The notes under the pieces are model-generated. The model was not told where the DNA came from, made no database searches, and saw only the letters and a program-made list of their open reading frames with translations. From an uncultured Eubacteriales bacterium (GTDB taxonomy: Bacteria; Bacillota; Clostridia; Christensenellales; UBA1242), in assembly GCA_949077035.1 (NCBI GenBank), contig CARUPR010000002.1, positions 72,770 through 136,769 on the forward strand: DNA of 64,000 nt, given 5' to 3'. A program made the translations under genes and the position numbers. Below are positions 47,301 to 53,530 of this stretch, piece after piece; positions within the stretch are counted from its first letter, which is position 1; each line of letters opens with the position of its first letter.

Positions 47301-49377
47301 AGGTCATTCAAACCTCTATACAGTTATTTATGCAGGAAACTTTGAAGGAAATGGAATGGAGGTTGCAAATATCTCTCTTGTTTATATGAAAAACCGCACA
47401 AATGGTGGTATGTTTTCACAAATTGGTTTTTCTGCAGGAAGAATTGGCGCTGTGAAAAACCTTACAATTTCACCAAAAGAGGTGGTTTTTAATAATACCA
47501 ATAATGTAGGAACTTTGGCAGGGGCATTAAAATATGGATATATTTATGATATCACAATTGATGCTTCAAAAAATAATCTTACCTCTGTTTCTGGATTAAA
47601 CTTTGTTGGTGGTGTTATTGGAAAGGCGACCACAGCTTTTGAAGCAAAAGACCTATACAGCGACGCCGATATCTGGTCTGTTTATACACCTTTCTCTGAT
47701 ATGACTTATATTGAAAATTCTTCAAATGATACCGGCCATTCTTATGCCGGTGGCTTGATTGGTTTTGTTGGAAAAGGAATAGTTCATAATGCTCATGCTG
47801 AGAATATAACAACTATCACAGGCAGCAAGACAGGTCTTGCGTTTGGTGGTATTGGTAATGGCGCAAATGTAGAATATGTCTTTGCAAATGTAATTGAAGG
47901 TCTTAAATTAAAGGCAAACTTCTATGCGGGATATATTGTAGGTGAACAGGCAGGCAATTTGGGATATGCTTATGTTTCAGATAATGGTAAAATAGAATCC
48001 TCTTTTGTAGGCTCTCCAAAGGCAGCTTTTGCAGTCGGTGGTATTGCTGGCAAATTTGGCGGTGGAAAAATCTATAATGTTTTAAATGAACAAAGATTTA
48101 GGGTGACAAGTGGTGAAAATCAGGCAACTGTCGAAAACGTAGGCGGATTAGTTGGCTATGTTGATGCTGCGGCAGGTAGAATTTCTGTGCTTGAAGATAG
48201 TGTTTTAAATGCAGATATTACAGCTTCTCTAAATCTAGGTGGTGCTGTAGGAACAGTTAATACTGCTTTAAGAATTGATGGTGTTGCTGTTAAGTCACAA
48301 ACTCTGTCAATATTAGGTATGCAAGAAAATCCAAGAGTTGGCGGTATTGTGGGCTATGTCAAAGATAGCAAATATTCTGCAATAGAGATTAGAAATAGTT
48401 ATTGCACATCCAACATCGAAATTGATACCTATACCATGGGTATAAGTTCTGTTGCAAATGTCGGTGGTCTTATTGGGGTCTCTTCTAAGACACCTGCACT
48501 TTCATATTGCTATACAACATCACAAATAAAAGCACAAGTTTATGATGTCAGAGCTTTGGGCTCAAACAAAGAATTTAATGAAATACCTTATATTGAAGGA
48601 AATAAGGATTTGTATTCATTTAATCATAAAATTGTAGGTAGTCCTGTCAATGATGATAACATAAACTATAACAATGTTTATTATTGGGGCTCAAACACAG
48701 AAGGAACTGATAATCCTTATCAAAATCCAAATACGGAAGATGAATATCCAACTTATAAAATAAATAGACCTTATGTAAAGTTCTATACAAGGGCAAAAGG
48801 TGCAAAGATGGGACTGCAACTTAACAATTATGGTGCATCTTCTCAATATTATATTTCAAGTATTTTAGCTGTGGATAATGTGTCTAATAATTCTGTTGAT
48901 AGACTTAAAAATGTTTTTGGAAATATCTATCAAATTAAAGCTAGATTAGATAAAGTTGTAGGTGCTGCAGATGCCACCTATCCAACAGGAATCGATATTG
49001 GGACTTATCTTTATTACAATACATTAAGGAATAAATTTACAACAGGTGCTAATGGTGTTAATATTTTAAAAAATGATAACACAACCGAGACTTATATTTA
49101 TACAAAAGATGATAACAATATTTATTCAATGACTATCACTGGCAATCTTATTCAAAACATATTGTTTAAGGGTAGTGACGGAGAAAGTTATCGTCATGAA
49201 GTAAGAAAGAATGGTAATAATGCCGAAATTGGTTATTTAAGAATAAAAGATAATGTATTTATTTCTGAAAATGATTTCGATTCAAGGATTACTTTGTATG
49301 AAGTTTGGAATACAAATTTTGATAAATTTACTACTTTGTGCATTGAAGACACATTCACATGGGTGAGAAAGTTGTAA
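38344..49377 (+). CDS. giant (3677-residue) GLUG-repeat surface lipoprotein
   Basis: AAGGA lies upstream of ATG 38344. The signal peptide ends LIFASC (Cys26, lipobox-like), predicting lipid anchoring. Residues ~30-130 and ~1585-1665 look like Big2/Ig-like domains (FVSKSPDILTIDQMGKITIKNTG). Three blocks of GLUG-type beta-helix repeats lie at about residues 1070-1400, 2430-2780 and 2940-3400, with units such as FGGLVGENNGQI, FGGIAGVNTGEI and VGGLAGYNNGFITNC. The C-terminal ~270 residues are unique, with no LPxTG, SLH or transporter domain. The coding region is intact throughout its 11 kb. An adhesin or glycan-binding fibre is likely. It follows the VirB4-like gene, and a terminator ends it. Confidence 0.9.
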   Translation: MVKSRKLSILIFSLLLVLASLIFASCGKLDYSKTYLSSSNGDYIELFVEEEKELSITINNPVDKMNRGITFSQSNPLVANVTQIANQNNTTTYSIVGLSGGKTIVDFVSIEGRKSLSITINVKEFSNTLEKGENSLYLSKTKQLKPTSNDFKFKDSATERNLEFYFYGKTSNSGLLTEEDILSSDGYLNNFVNIQIYSIENNDYLIFTDKDGFLHTLGEEILVLGSNNVRYEFIDVSMDEEGFSFDTTRASAINYGNKFAFLAKYENAKLEEGEGNGRIFCESEFHVLKDIVAEDFKHEYGYKIDDVPFKAGDETSLYKLDNLKDGKITLIPQYKTTILDNPILIGKSANYLTAYLQLELPTNELLEFDFNTKDKDFVNTNLIEILKNGDKTIYYFEINCSIGNPRKTKIDFNFWYDGFKNSDDSKVNFTYSIDVDIRIIPMTLLINNIDFAQLNKVYKFYDYYASENSGWQAFNFSVVPEGAEYNVLKLDLTNSNLQIKYKNIVYSDTIVEINDLKEPVYVKGVDNAQLTEAVQNLPVQMEFNIIQQDRLETNIQYEILKGVRALNFETENFKELISLERYSGEKLFDDIYADAEFNGMTFTLESGKDVVKFAYDEANLFNKVGDKYYLNINLMPRDVGSGTYLITLDNGTSTLLTIDVREGLNSLSLTTKNEDNSIKFKEDSENYSLIYLLNRNAQSYFDAKLIANDEINSTAIVDIDIINDSSSIFTRLQEDGRYLIYSSLSGQNNIVFKVKGYKIENFVKREIFFEYIVNLVTYELAENLFVYKLSDAYNDSYPMQTNAKYVNVYAGTNNLDIRQAKFEVRLKNQNALLFQSQNHDESRRGFVAEKFKQEFLYFESDTPITKDGVPVDRIFYSQYQSNIYTIGRLGTFDAERLIFTSLGSGEVKLIAHVMQFNKLYSETININILPYEEVQKVSLQDTVDELEFSAFKKERSVIAFPTNSTATNSELVALVEGGQIIRNEQVFKVLDKNSINYIESDGKTHITFKVNEDFLKAVVLADDKTYEEEVIAGNIRIVAKDWLDSNGDLRPGYIEYASIRFEFAKGTEKSRYTIENADDLNMVRNNLSSHFKINTTIDASNLSLPLGELSGSIIGTSSYAEITGLNISQAWNNEAEGLAYYGLFTSIAKGGYLEYIQFSGKFSVKTDSNSFIGLVAGKNNGRLTNIGASISTSNISIAENFNAYFGGLVGENNGQIIQDFTKFESGKAYAGFTPNIVMMNDFVNIKYALSNNFERSFGGIAGVNTGEIRKIDSENVSFSGYSNYMAFARIKASYEGTIAVGHNYLVNIGGLVGRNQQGQYSQLDKNTQQDVKYDARIVGGYINSEDDFIPYLNNDNFKDGKGIIVGGEVWGDGFVGGVVGNNDESSLNNFCGITTRTFVRCYKQFGENSQLTLLAFMSANKGDSGSAMSDTENTAYAIQAVDDGKVLEESAMGILYSSEKPQNSQLSLSNIGFGTKNGNEISVLSDINDENNEANVLSYLQRNLLTNSNPDSDFIVSSSNRANYYGDFLVVGENNNHQKIILYSKTFAEGNLDDLSITQKFNNALLSKNNNTQIFYTYYFNVASAAGEDIANLQSQLDLELNKHTSQSNFYPFIAKGEMNFVSKSPDILTIDQMGKITIKNTGRALITASSILNSNEALNFYIYVVNYFNSQSEMNDEEKVSVVYPTISSLDAVNQTTIELRGNNSATLYIIPNYQADIKIDQKTSFVSDQRGFASFRNVRFYLAQNSDLTARVRVFKDNGLTPANEVTNDDFYDEENNPLDISVVGQIITIRRKDRTEENQYRLYIEPILTQTIDGEIYTISTNKTIDEAFVDYKYGALSLSNKNYNEVPIRTSKMVADEITLISTDENETAEDLLYYIIGLKNQHLQGNVNPEKIDYQLSGDERLFFVVFNKISKEPLGNGTFKHKFSLEITINTNCQLYKNRYNEDIYGTYLLHIQSSSNSAVSRDIEINFEKTGVQSVVIDNYTSLKDNQSGLSTSSDLAYPGEAGLLILTIRPSDSDFDYLIIENDESNLTNNRAIATFSLVARVEGIDGNLFDESIIIGSTVGNGYKITLQEILDAYSRTGNNLKYKNYDGVIYIKYNLSSSGVDDLSKTIINVSTWKDGAVSYKSSKELTVKLQNYAAVEIDGKEPISINQNGIYHTYEVARGLKYKLNINSYGFRQDSISITSNNSIGKITYENGNYYLTISEGTIDYTDGNNQIILTTRASQGDGDGVRTAESQTKVIVFEYVFNYNNESDKNSDIVKGMGDGIINVQVGSKITLGLDIYDYIEYNSSISGVRNKIEEFISTLERKGEWKTITNLISDDQPDYKMADSSNEDRKRYILGVDSNNEVLKHSNYYFNSDGLSLIPKRTHYPVEKFYFFEYKVRYDSSNGVYVVKDGNDSDSARDLQTTFIFSVYSSSSEESPVPIYTYSDLTNMQAGGYYILLNDITLPSVADEEGGVKAFTPLKGDFASFDGNGHAINFAGIYDMGNATEIGLFQSLNNGSIIKNLIVNYTTLNDGSDLNTDANDSVYAWYGLKTVKFITTADNFVFGSIVAQNMGTITNCRVYSDVLSDEKYYLAIKADNAINNNSYVGGLAGYNNGFITNCGVSINAKVPFNLAGVVAQNNGKIAGCYFENGNLINNSQYDQHIAGLAILNSADAKIITSYVSGKQTNTNLFSKDNQSQISSTLAGAGFIYNNAGLIKDCYSDIDLSKTSSDMAGFAYRNGGSIRNSFSLSILRSNTTASAGFVKENSFEGNEGQFENCYYLYNLMAPASSNSSNSAEIEAERERLRKEGHYVDGENNININVSLYDVSFDGVKRLTQGQFADAETYFKHYSYDENMSTRSVWFFSRGYTSNEFIDYIPTTEKIILPGDEGNNQSNTVYREELMTFGRNRLTLVAPNVRVLSVRNFDRSEVDEETENITYFYTDDMNAPERGSIHNPRLIYNAQTMENEILNQTSLNHINTTNYRMISDVNYNDFAGHSNLYTVIYAGNFEGNGMEVANISLVYMKNRTNGGMFSQIGFSAGRIGAVKNLTISPKEVVFNNTNNVGTLAGALKYGYIYDITIDASKNNLTSVSGLNFVGGVIGKATTAFEAKDLYSDADIWSVYTPFSDMTYIENSSNDTGHSYAGGLIGFVGKGIVHNAHAENITTITGSKTGLAFGGIGNGANVEYVFANVIEGLKLKANFYAGYIVGEQAGNLGYAYVSDNGKIESSFVGSPKAAFAVGGIAGKFGGGKIYNVLNEQRFRVTSGENQATVENVGGLVGYVDAAAGRISVLEDSVLNADITASLNLGGAVGTVNTALRIDGVAVKSQTLSILGMQENPRVGGIVGYVKDSKYSAIEIRNSYCTSNIEIDTYTMGISSVANVGGLIGVSSKTPALSYCYTTSQIKAQVYDVRALGSNKEFNEIPYIEGNKDLYSFNHKIVGSPVNDDNINYNNVYYWGSNTEGTDNPYQNPNTEDEYPTYKINRPYVKFYTRAKGAKMGLQLNNYGASSQYYISSILAVDNVSNNSVDRLKNVFGNIYQIKARLDKVVGAADATYPTGIDIGTYLYYNTLRNKFTTGANGVNILKNDNTTETYIYTKDDNNIYSMTITGNLIQNILFKGSDGESYRHEVRKNGNNAEIGYLRIKDNVFISENDFDSRITLYEVWNTNFDKFTTLCIEDTFTWVRKL

Positions 49378-49383
49378 AAAAAG

Positions 49384-49413
49384 AGTGCTAGGAATTTCCT
49401 AGTGCTTTTTTTT
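49384..49413 (+). terminator. intrinsic terminator of the giant gene
   Basis: AGTGCTAGG (49384-49392) pairs with CCTAGTGCT (49398-49406, two G-U pairs), followed by eight T. From here to the rpoB promoter (49414-49652) no gene or clear site was seen. Confidence 0.85.
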
Positions 49414-49652
49414 GTTTTTAATAAGAAGCAAAAGTTTTATTCAGCAATACAAAAACCAAGATAAAGAGTGAGTTTTTTGGAAATAAAGAAAGAGGCAGAT
49501 AAAGAAAGGTGTTTTATTTTTATTATAAAATATTTAAGATATAAAATTTATCAAAAACTTATTGTGAAAATATAAATTCGACAAAATATTGCATTTTAAA
49601 TAATTTAATTTCAAAAAAAATGTATAATCTTTAAAAAATTGTAAAAAAATTA

Positions 49653-49682
49653 TTGACATATATTAAAAAAGTTTGATATAAT
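49653..49682 (+). promoter_or_regulatory. rpoBC promoter
   Basis: TTGACA (49653-49658), an 18-base spacer ending TGA (extended -10), and TATAAT (49677-49682). The leader to the rpoB ATG is about 120 bases. Both boxes are perfect. Confidence 0.85.
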
Positions 49683-49737
49683 AATACATATTCGTGACAG
49701 TGAAGCAAAAAATGAGTAAATAATTGAATAGGTTATG

Positions 49738-49776
49738 GGCTATTATGGACTTTTTCGTGCCATAAAGGCTTTTTTT
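49738..49776 (+). terminator. intrinsic terminator inside the rpoB leader (attenuator candidate)
   Basis: GGCTATTATGG (49738-49748) pairs with CCATAAAGGCT (49760-49770, one mismatch and one G-U), directly followed by seven T. It lies 33 bases before the rpoB start, downstream of the only visible promoter. GTGAC (49694) and GTCAC (49787) could form an enclosing stem. Confidence 0.7.
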
Positions 49777-49808
49777 GTGTATATAAGTCACTTAGTAAGG
49801 AGAGATAA

Positions 49809-52800
49809 ATGTCTGTCAATGTAAGAAAAGTTAAACAAGGCAAAGTAGAAAGAATGACCTTTGGTCAATGTGAAGAGCTTATCAAAGTTCCACCACTTCT
49901 TGAAATTCAAAAAAAATCGTATAAAGACTTTTTAATGAAGGGCATCAAGAAAACTCTTGATGAATTTTTCCCTGTCACCGATTATTCTGGCAAGGCAAAA
50001 TTGTATATAACCGAAATTTTACCTTTTCAAGAACCAAATTATGACATCAAAGAATGTAAAAGAAGGGGTGCAACTTATTCATCACCTTTAAAAGTTAAGG
50101 CACGTTTTGTTGTTGAAGAAACTGGACAAGCTGTTGAGCAAGAAGTTTTTATGGGCGATGTGCCAATGATGACCGAACAGGGTTCTTTCATCTTCAATGG
50201 TATTGAAAGGGTTGTTATCAACCAAATTGTCCGTGCTCCAAGTGTTTATCTTACAAGAGAAAAAGAAAATAATGCAACTTTAAAAGCACAGATGATTCCT
50301 GTCCACGGAACTTGGATTGAAATTAAACAGGGTGCAAATGAAAACCTTAAGATTGTTTTAGAGCGTAAAAATGTAATCAGTCTTGGTGTATTTTTGAAAT
50401 GTTTTGGTTTCTCAAATGAAGAAATTATCAAACTTTTTGGCGACAACCGCTATATCAAGTATGTAATTGATAAAGAAACTCAAACAACTCAAGATGAATG
50501 TTTGCTTGAATTCTCAAGAAAAACAAGACCAACAGACGTTCCTTCAGTTGAAAGCACTAGAAGTTTCTTAAATGCTTCTTTCTTTACCGATGCTTATTAC
50601 AACCTTTCAAAAGTTGGTAGATATAAAGTAAACAAAAAACTTGCTTTAAGAGAACGTTTACCAGGTCTTATCAATGCTGATAATATCGTTTCAGAAGGCG
50701 AAATTCTTGTTAAAGCTGGTGAAGAATTTACCGCTCAATCTGCTGACCTTGTTCAAAATGCTGGTATTAATGAAGTTTGGATTCAATTTAATGGCAAACG
50801 TCATCTTATTAGAGGAAACAATCGTGTTACTCTTTCTAAAGTGCTTGATTGCAATCAAGAAGAACTTGGAATTTTTGAAGATGTATATTATCCAGTGCTT
50901 AAACAAATTTTAAGTGAAGCAGCATCTAAAGAAGAAGCTTTGAAGACAATTAAGGAAAATGTGAAAGAGCTTATCATCACAACACTTACTATGGATGATA
51001 TTCTTGCCACAGTTTCTGCATATCTTGATGTTTTGGAAGGTTTTGCTGGTATTGATAAGATTGAGCACCTTTCAAACAAACGTGTTGCTACTGTTGGAGA
51101 ACTTACTTGCAACGCATTCAGAACTGGTGTGACAAAGCTTTCTGTAAATGTAAAGGAAGTTTTGCAAGGAAGAGAATTTGTTGAAGTTACACCTTCTCAA
51201 ATTATGAATCCTAAAGCTGTAAATAAGGCACTTCGTGATTTCTTCTCTCAATCACAATTGTCACAAATTATGGACCAAAAGAATCCACTTTCAGGTATCA
51301 CTCAAAAACGTCGTGTATCTGCTATTGGACCTGGAGGTATTAAAAAGGAGAGAGCTGACCCTGAAATTCGTGATATTCACTATACACATTATGGAAGAAT
51401 TTGTCCTATTGAAACTCCTGAAGGACAATCAATCGGTCTTTTAAACACTCTTGCAAGTTATGTTAGGGTAAATGACTATGGCTTCTTGGAAACTCCTTAT
51501 AGGGTTGTTGACAAGGAAAGAGGGGTTGTTACAAATGATGTTGTTTATAAAATGGCTGATGTTGAAAATGAAAGTTATATCGCTCAGGCTATCGAGCCTT
51601 TGGATGCTGAAGGACATTTCATAAATTCACATATTATTTGCCGTCATGGTTCAACTAATATCGATGTGCCAGCAAGCAAAGTTGATTATATGGATGTTTC
51701 ACCAAAACAACTTGTTTCTGTTGCTACAAGTTTGATTCCTTTTGTAGGCAGTGATGAAGCTAACCGTGCACTTATGGGTGCAAACATGCAACGTCAGGCT
51801 GTGCCTGTAATTAAACCTGAAGCACCTATTGTAGGAACTGGTATGGAAGCAGTTGCTGCCCATGATAGCGGTTGCGTAATTCTTGCAAAACGTGCAGGTA
51901 AGGTGACCTATGTTTCAGCTGATGAAATTAGAGTTCTTACCGAAAAGGGTGATGAAGATATCTATTCTCTTACCAAATTTGCAAAAGCAAACGATGATGT
52001 TTGCTTCAATCAAAGACCTTGCGTTGTAAAAGGTGAAATGGTAAGTGAAGGCGATGTTTTGACAGACGGTTATTCTACTGATAGAGGAGAACTTGCCGTT
52101 GGTAAGAATGTTCTTATCGGTTATATGAACTGGGAAGGTCAAAACTTTGAAGACGCGATTTTAATCAATGAAAGACTTGTAAAAGAAGATGTTTATACAT
52201 CAATTACACTTTATGACCATGAAATTAAGTGCAGAACTACCAAACTTGGTGACGAAGCAATCACTCGTGATATTCCAAACCTTGGTGAAGATGCTCTGAA
52301 AGACCTTGATGAAAATGGTATTATAAGAATTGGTGCAGAAGTGCATCCAAATGATATCTTGGTTGGTAAGGTTACACCTAAGGGTGAAACTGACCTTACT
52401 CCTGAAGAAAGACTTCTTCGTGCCATCTTTGGTGACAAAGCCAGAGATGTCAGAGATACCTCTCTTAGAGTTCAACATGGTAAGGGTGGTGTTGTTGTCG
52501 ATGTTCAAGTATTCTCTAAGAAAAACAAAGATGACCTTGAGCCTGGCGTAAACATGATGGTTCGTGTTACTGTTGCTCAAAAGCGTAAAATTTCTGTTGG
52601 TGATAAAATGTCTGGTCGTCACGGAAACAAGGGTGTTGTTTCTATCGTATTACCAGAAGCTGATATGCCATATATGGCAAATGGTCAACCAATTGACATT
52701 GTGCTAAGCCCTCTTGGTATTCCATCTCGTATGAATATCGGTCAGGTTATGGAAGTGCATCTTGGTCTTGTTGCAAAAACTCTTGGTTGGAAGGTTGCAA

Positions 52801-53513
52801 CTCCTGCCTTTGATGGTGCAACAATGCAAGATATAAAAGAACTTTTGGTTGAAAATAATTTCCGTGAAGATGGAAAAATTCAATTATATGATGGTAGAAC
52901 TGGTGAACCTTTTGATAACCTTTCTACTGTTGGTGTAAAATATATGCTTAAACTTGAACACATGGTAGACTCAAAAATACATGCTCGTTCAATTGGACCA
53001 TATGCTCTTATTACTCAACAACCTCTTGGAGGAAAATCATTGTTTGGTGGTCAGAGATTTGGTGAAATGGAAGTTTGGGCTCTTGAAGCTTATGGTGCAA
53101 GCCATATCTTACAAGAAATGCTTACTGTAAAATCGGATGACCTAAATGGACGTCTTAGAACTTATGAATCTATTATTAAAGGTCTTCCTATAGCAGAACC
53201 TGGTATTCCTGAATCATTTAAAGTTCTTGTAAAAGAATTGCAGGCATTAGGACTTGATGTCAAGATTTTGGCTGAGGGTGAAAAGGAAATTTTACTTTCA
53301 GAACTTAGTCAAGATGAACAGGACCAACCAAATAATGCAATGGCTCAAGATACAGAAAAAGACCTTGCAGAAAGTATATTTGACTTTGATGAACATATAA
53401 GTAGCATTTCAGATGAACAGTCAGAAGAAGTCAAGGAAGTCTATGAAGAAACTACTAAAAACGAACTCGATAATCTTGATTTGTTTGATGATTTCGGTGA
53501 CTTTGATGATTAA
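49809..53513 (+). CDS. rpoB: RNA polymerase beta subunit
   Basis: 1234 residues, AAGGAGAG before the ATG. Landmarks in order: KSYKDFL near the N-terminus, FNGIERVVINQIVRAPSVY, the fork/rifampicin region (FFSQSQLSQIMDQKNPLSG), GRICPIETPEGQSIGLL, EDAILINERLV, GDKMSGRHGNKGVVS, and GGQRFGEMEVWALEAYGA near the end. The last ~60 residues are an acidic tail ending LFDDFGDFDD. Several normally invariant positions differ: Gln499 stands at the E. coli His526 position, and GPNIGL reads GQSIGL. The rplJ-rplL genes that normally precede rpoB are absent; a terminated leader precedes it instead. rpoC follows 17 bases after the stop. Confidence 0.98.
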   Translation: MSVNVRKVKQGKVERMTFGQCEELIKVPPLLEIQKKSYKDFLMKGIKKTLDEFFPVTDYSGKAKLYITEILPFQEPNYDIKECKRRGATYSSPLKVKARFVVEETGQAVEQEVFMGDVPMMTEQGSFIFNGIERVVINQIVRAPSVYLTREKENNATLKAQMIPVHGTWIEIKQGANENLKIVLERKNVISLGVFLKCFGFSNEEIIKLFGDNRYIKYVIDKETQTTQDECLLEFSRKTRPTDVPSVESTRSFLNASFFTDAYYNLSKVGRYKVNKKLALRERLPGLINADNIVSEGEILVKAGEEFTAQSADLVQNAGINEVWIQFNGKRHLIRGNNRVTLSKVLDCNQEELGIFEDVYYPVLKQILSEAASKEEALKTIKENVKELIITTLTMDDILATVSAYLDVLEGFAGIDKIEHLSNKRVATVGELTCNAFRTGVTKLSVNVKEVLQGREFVEVTPSQIMNPKAVNKALRDFFSQSQLSQIMDQKNPLSGITQKRRVSAIGPGGIKKERADPEIRDIHYTHYGRICPIETPEGQSIGLLNTLASYVRVNDYGFLETPYRVVDKERGVVTNDVVYKMADVENESYIAQAIEPLDAEGHFINSHIICRHGSTNIDVPASKVDYMDVSPKQLVSVATSLIPFVGSDEANRALMGANMQRQAVPVIKPEAPIVGTGMEAVAAHDSGCVILAKRAGKVTYVSADEIRVLTEKGDEDIYSLTKFAKANDDVCFNQRPCVVKGEMVSEGDVLTDGYSTDRGELAVGKNVLIGYMNWEGQNFEDAILINERLVKEDVYTSITLYDHEIKCRTTKLGDEAITRDIPNLGEDALKDLDENGIIRIGAEVHPNDILVGKVTPKGETDLTPEERLLRAIFGDKARDVRDTSLRVQHGKGGVVVDVQVFSKKNKDDLEPGVNMMVRVTVAQKRKISVGDKMSGRHGNKGVVSIVLPEADMPYMANGQPIDIVLSPLGIPSRMNIGQVMEVHLGLVAKTLGWKVATPAFDGATMQDIKELLVENNFREDGKIQLYDGRTGEPFDNLSTVGVKYMLKLEHMVDSKIHARSIGPYALITQQPLGGKSLFGGQRFGEMEVWALEAYGASHILQEMLTVKSDDLNGRLRTYESIIKGLPIAEPGIPESFKVLVKELQALGLDVKILAEGEKEILLSELSQDEQDQPNNAMAQDTEKDLAESIFDFDEHISSISDEQSEEVKEVYEETTKNELDNLDLFDDFGDFDD

Positions 53514-53530
53514 TAAAAAGGGGATTTGAT

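Noticed and set aside
35487..49377. Integrative conjugative element
   Set aside because: Only a VirB4-type ATPase is present. No relaxase, coupling protein, integrase, attachment site or shift in base composition was seen.
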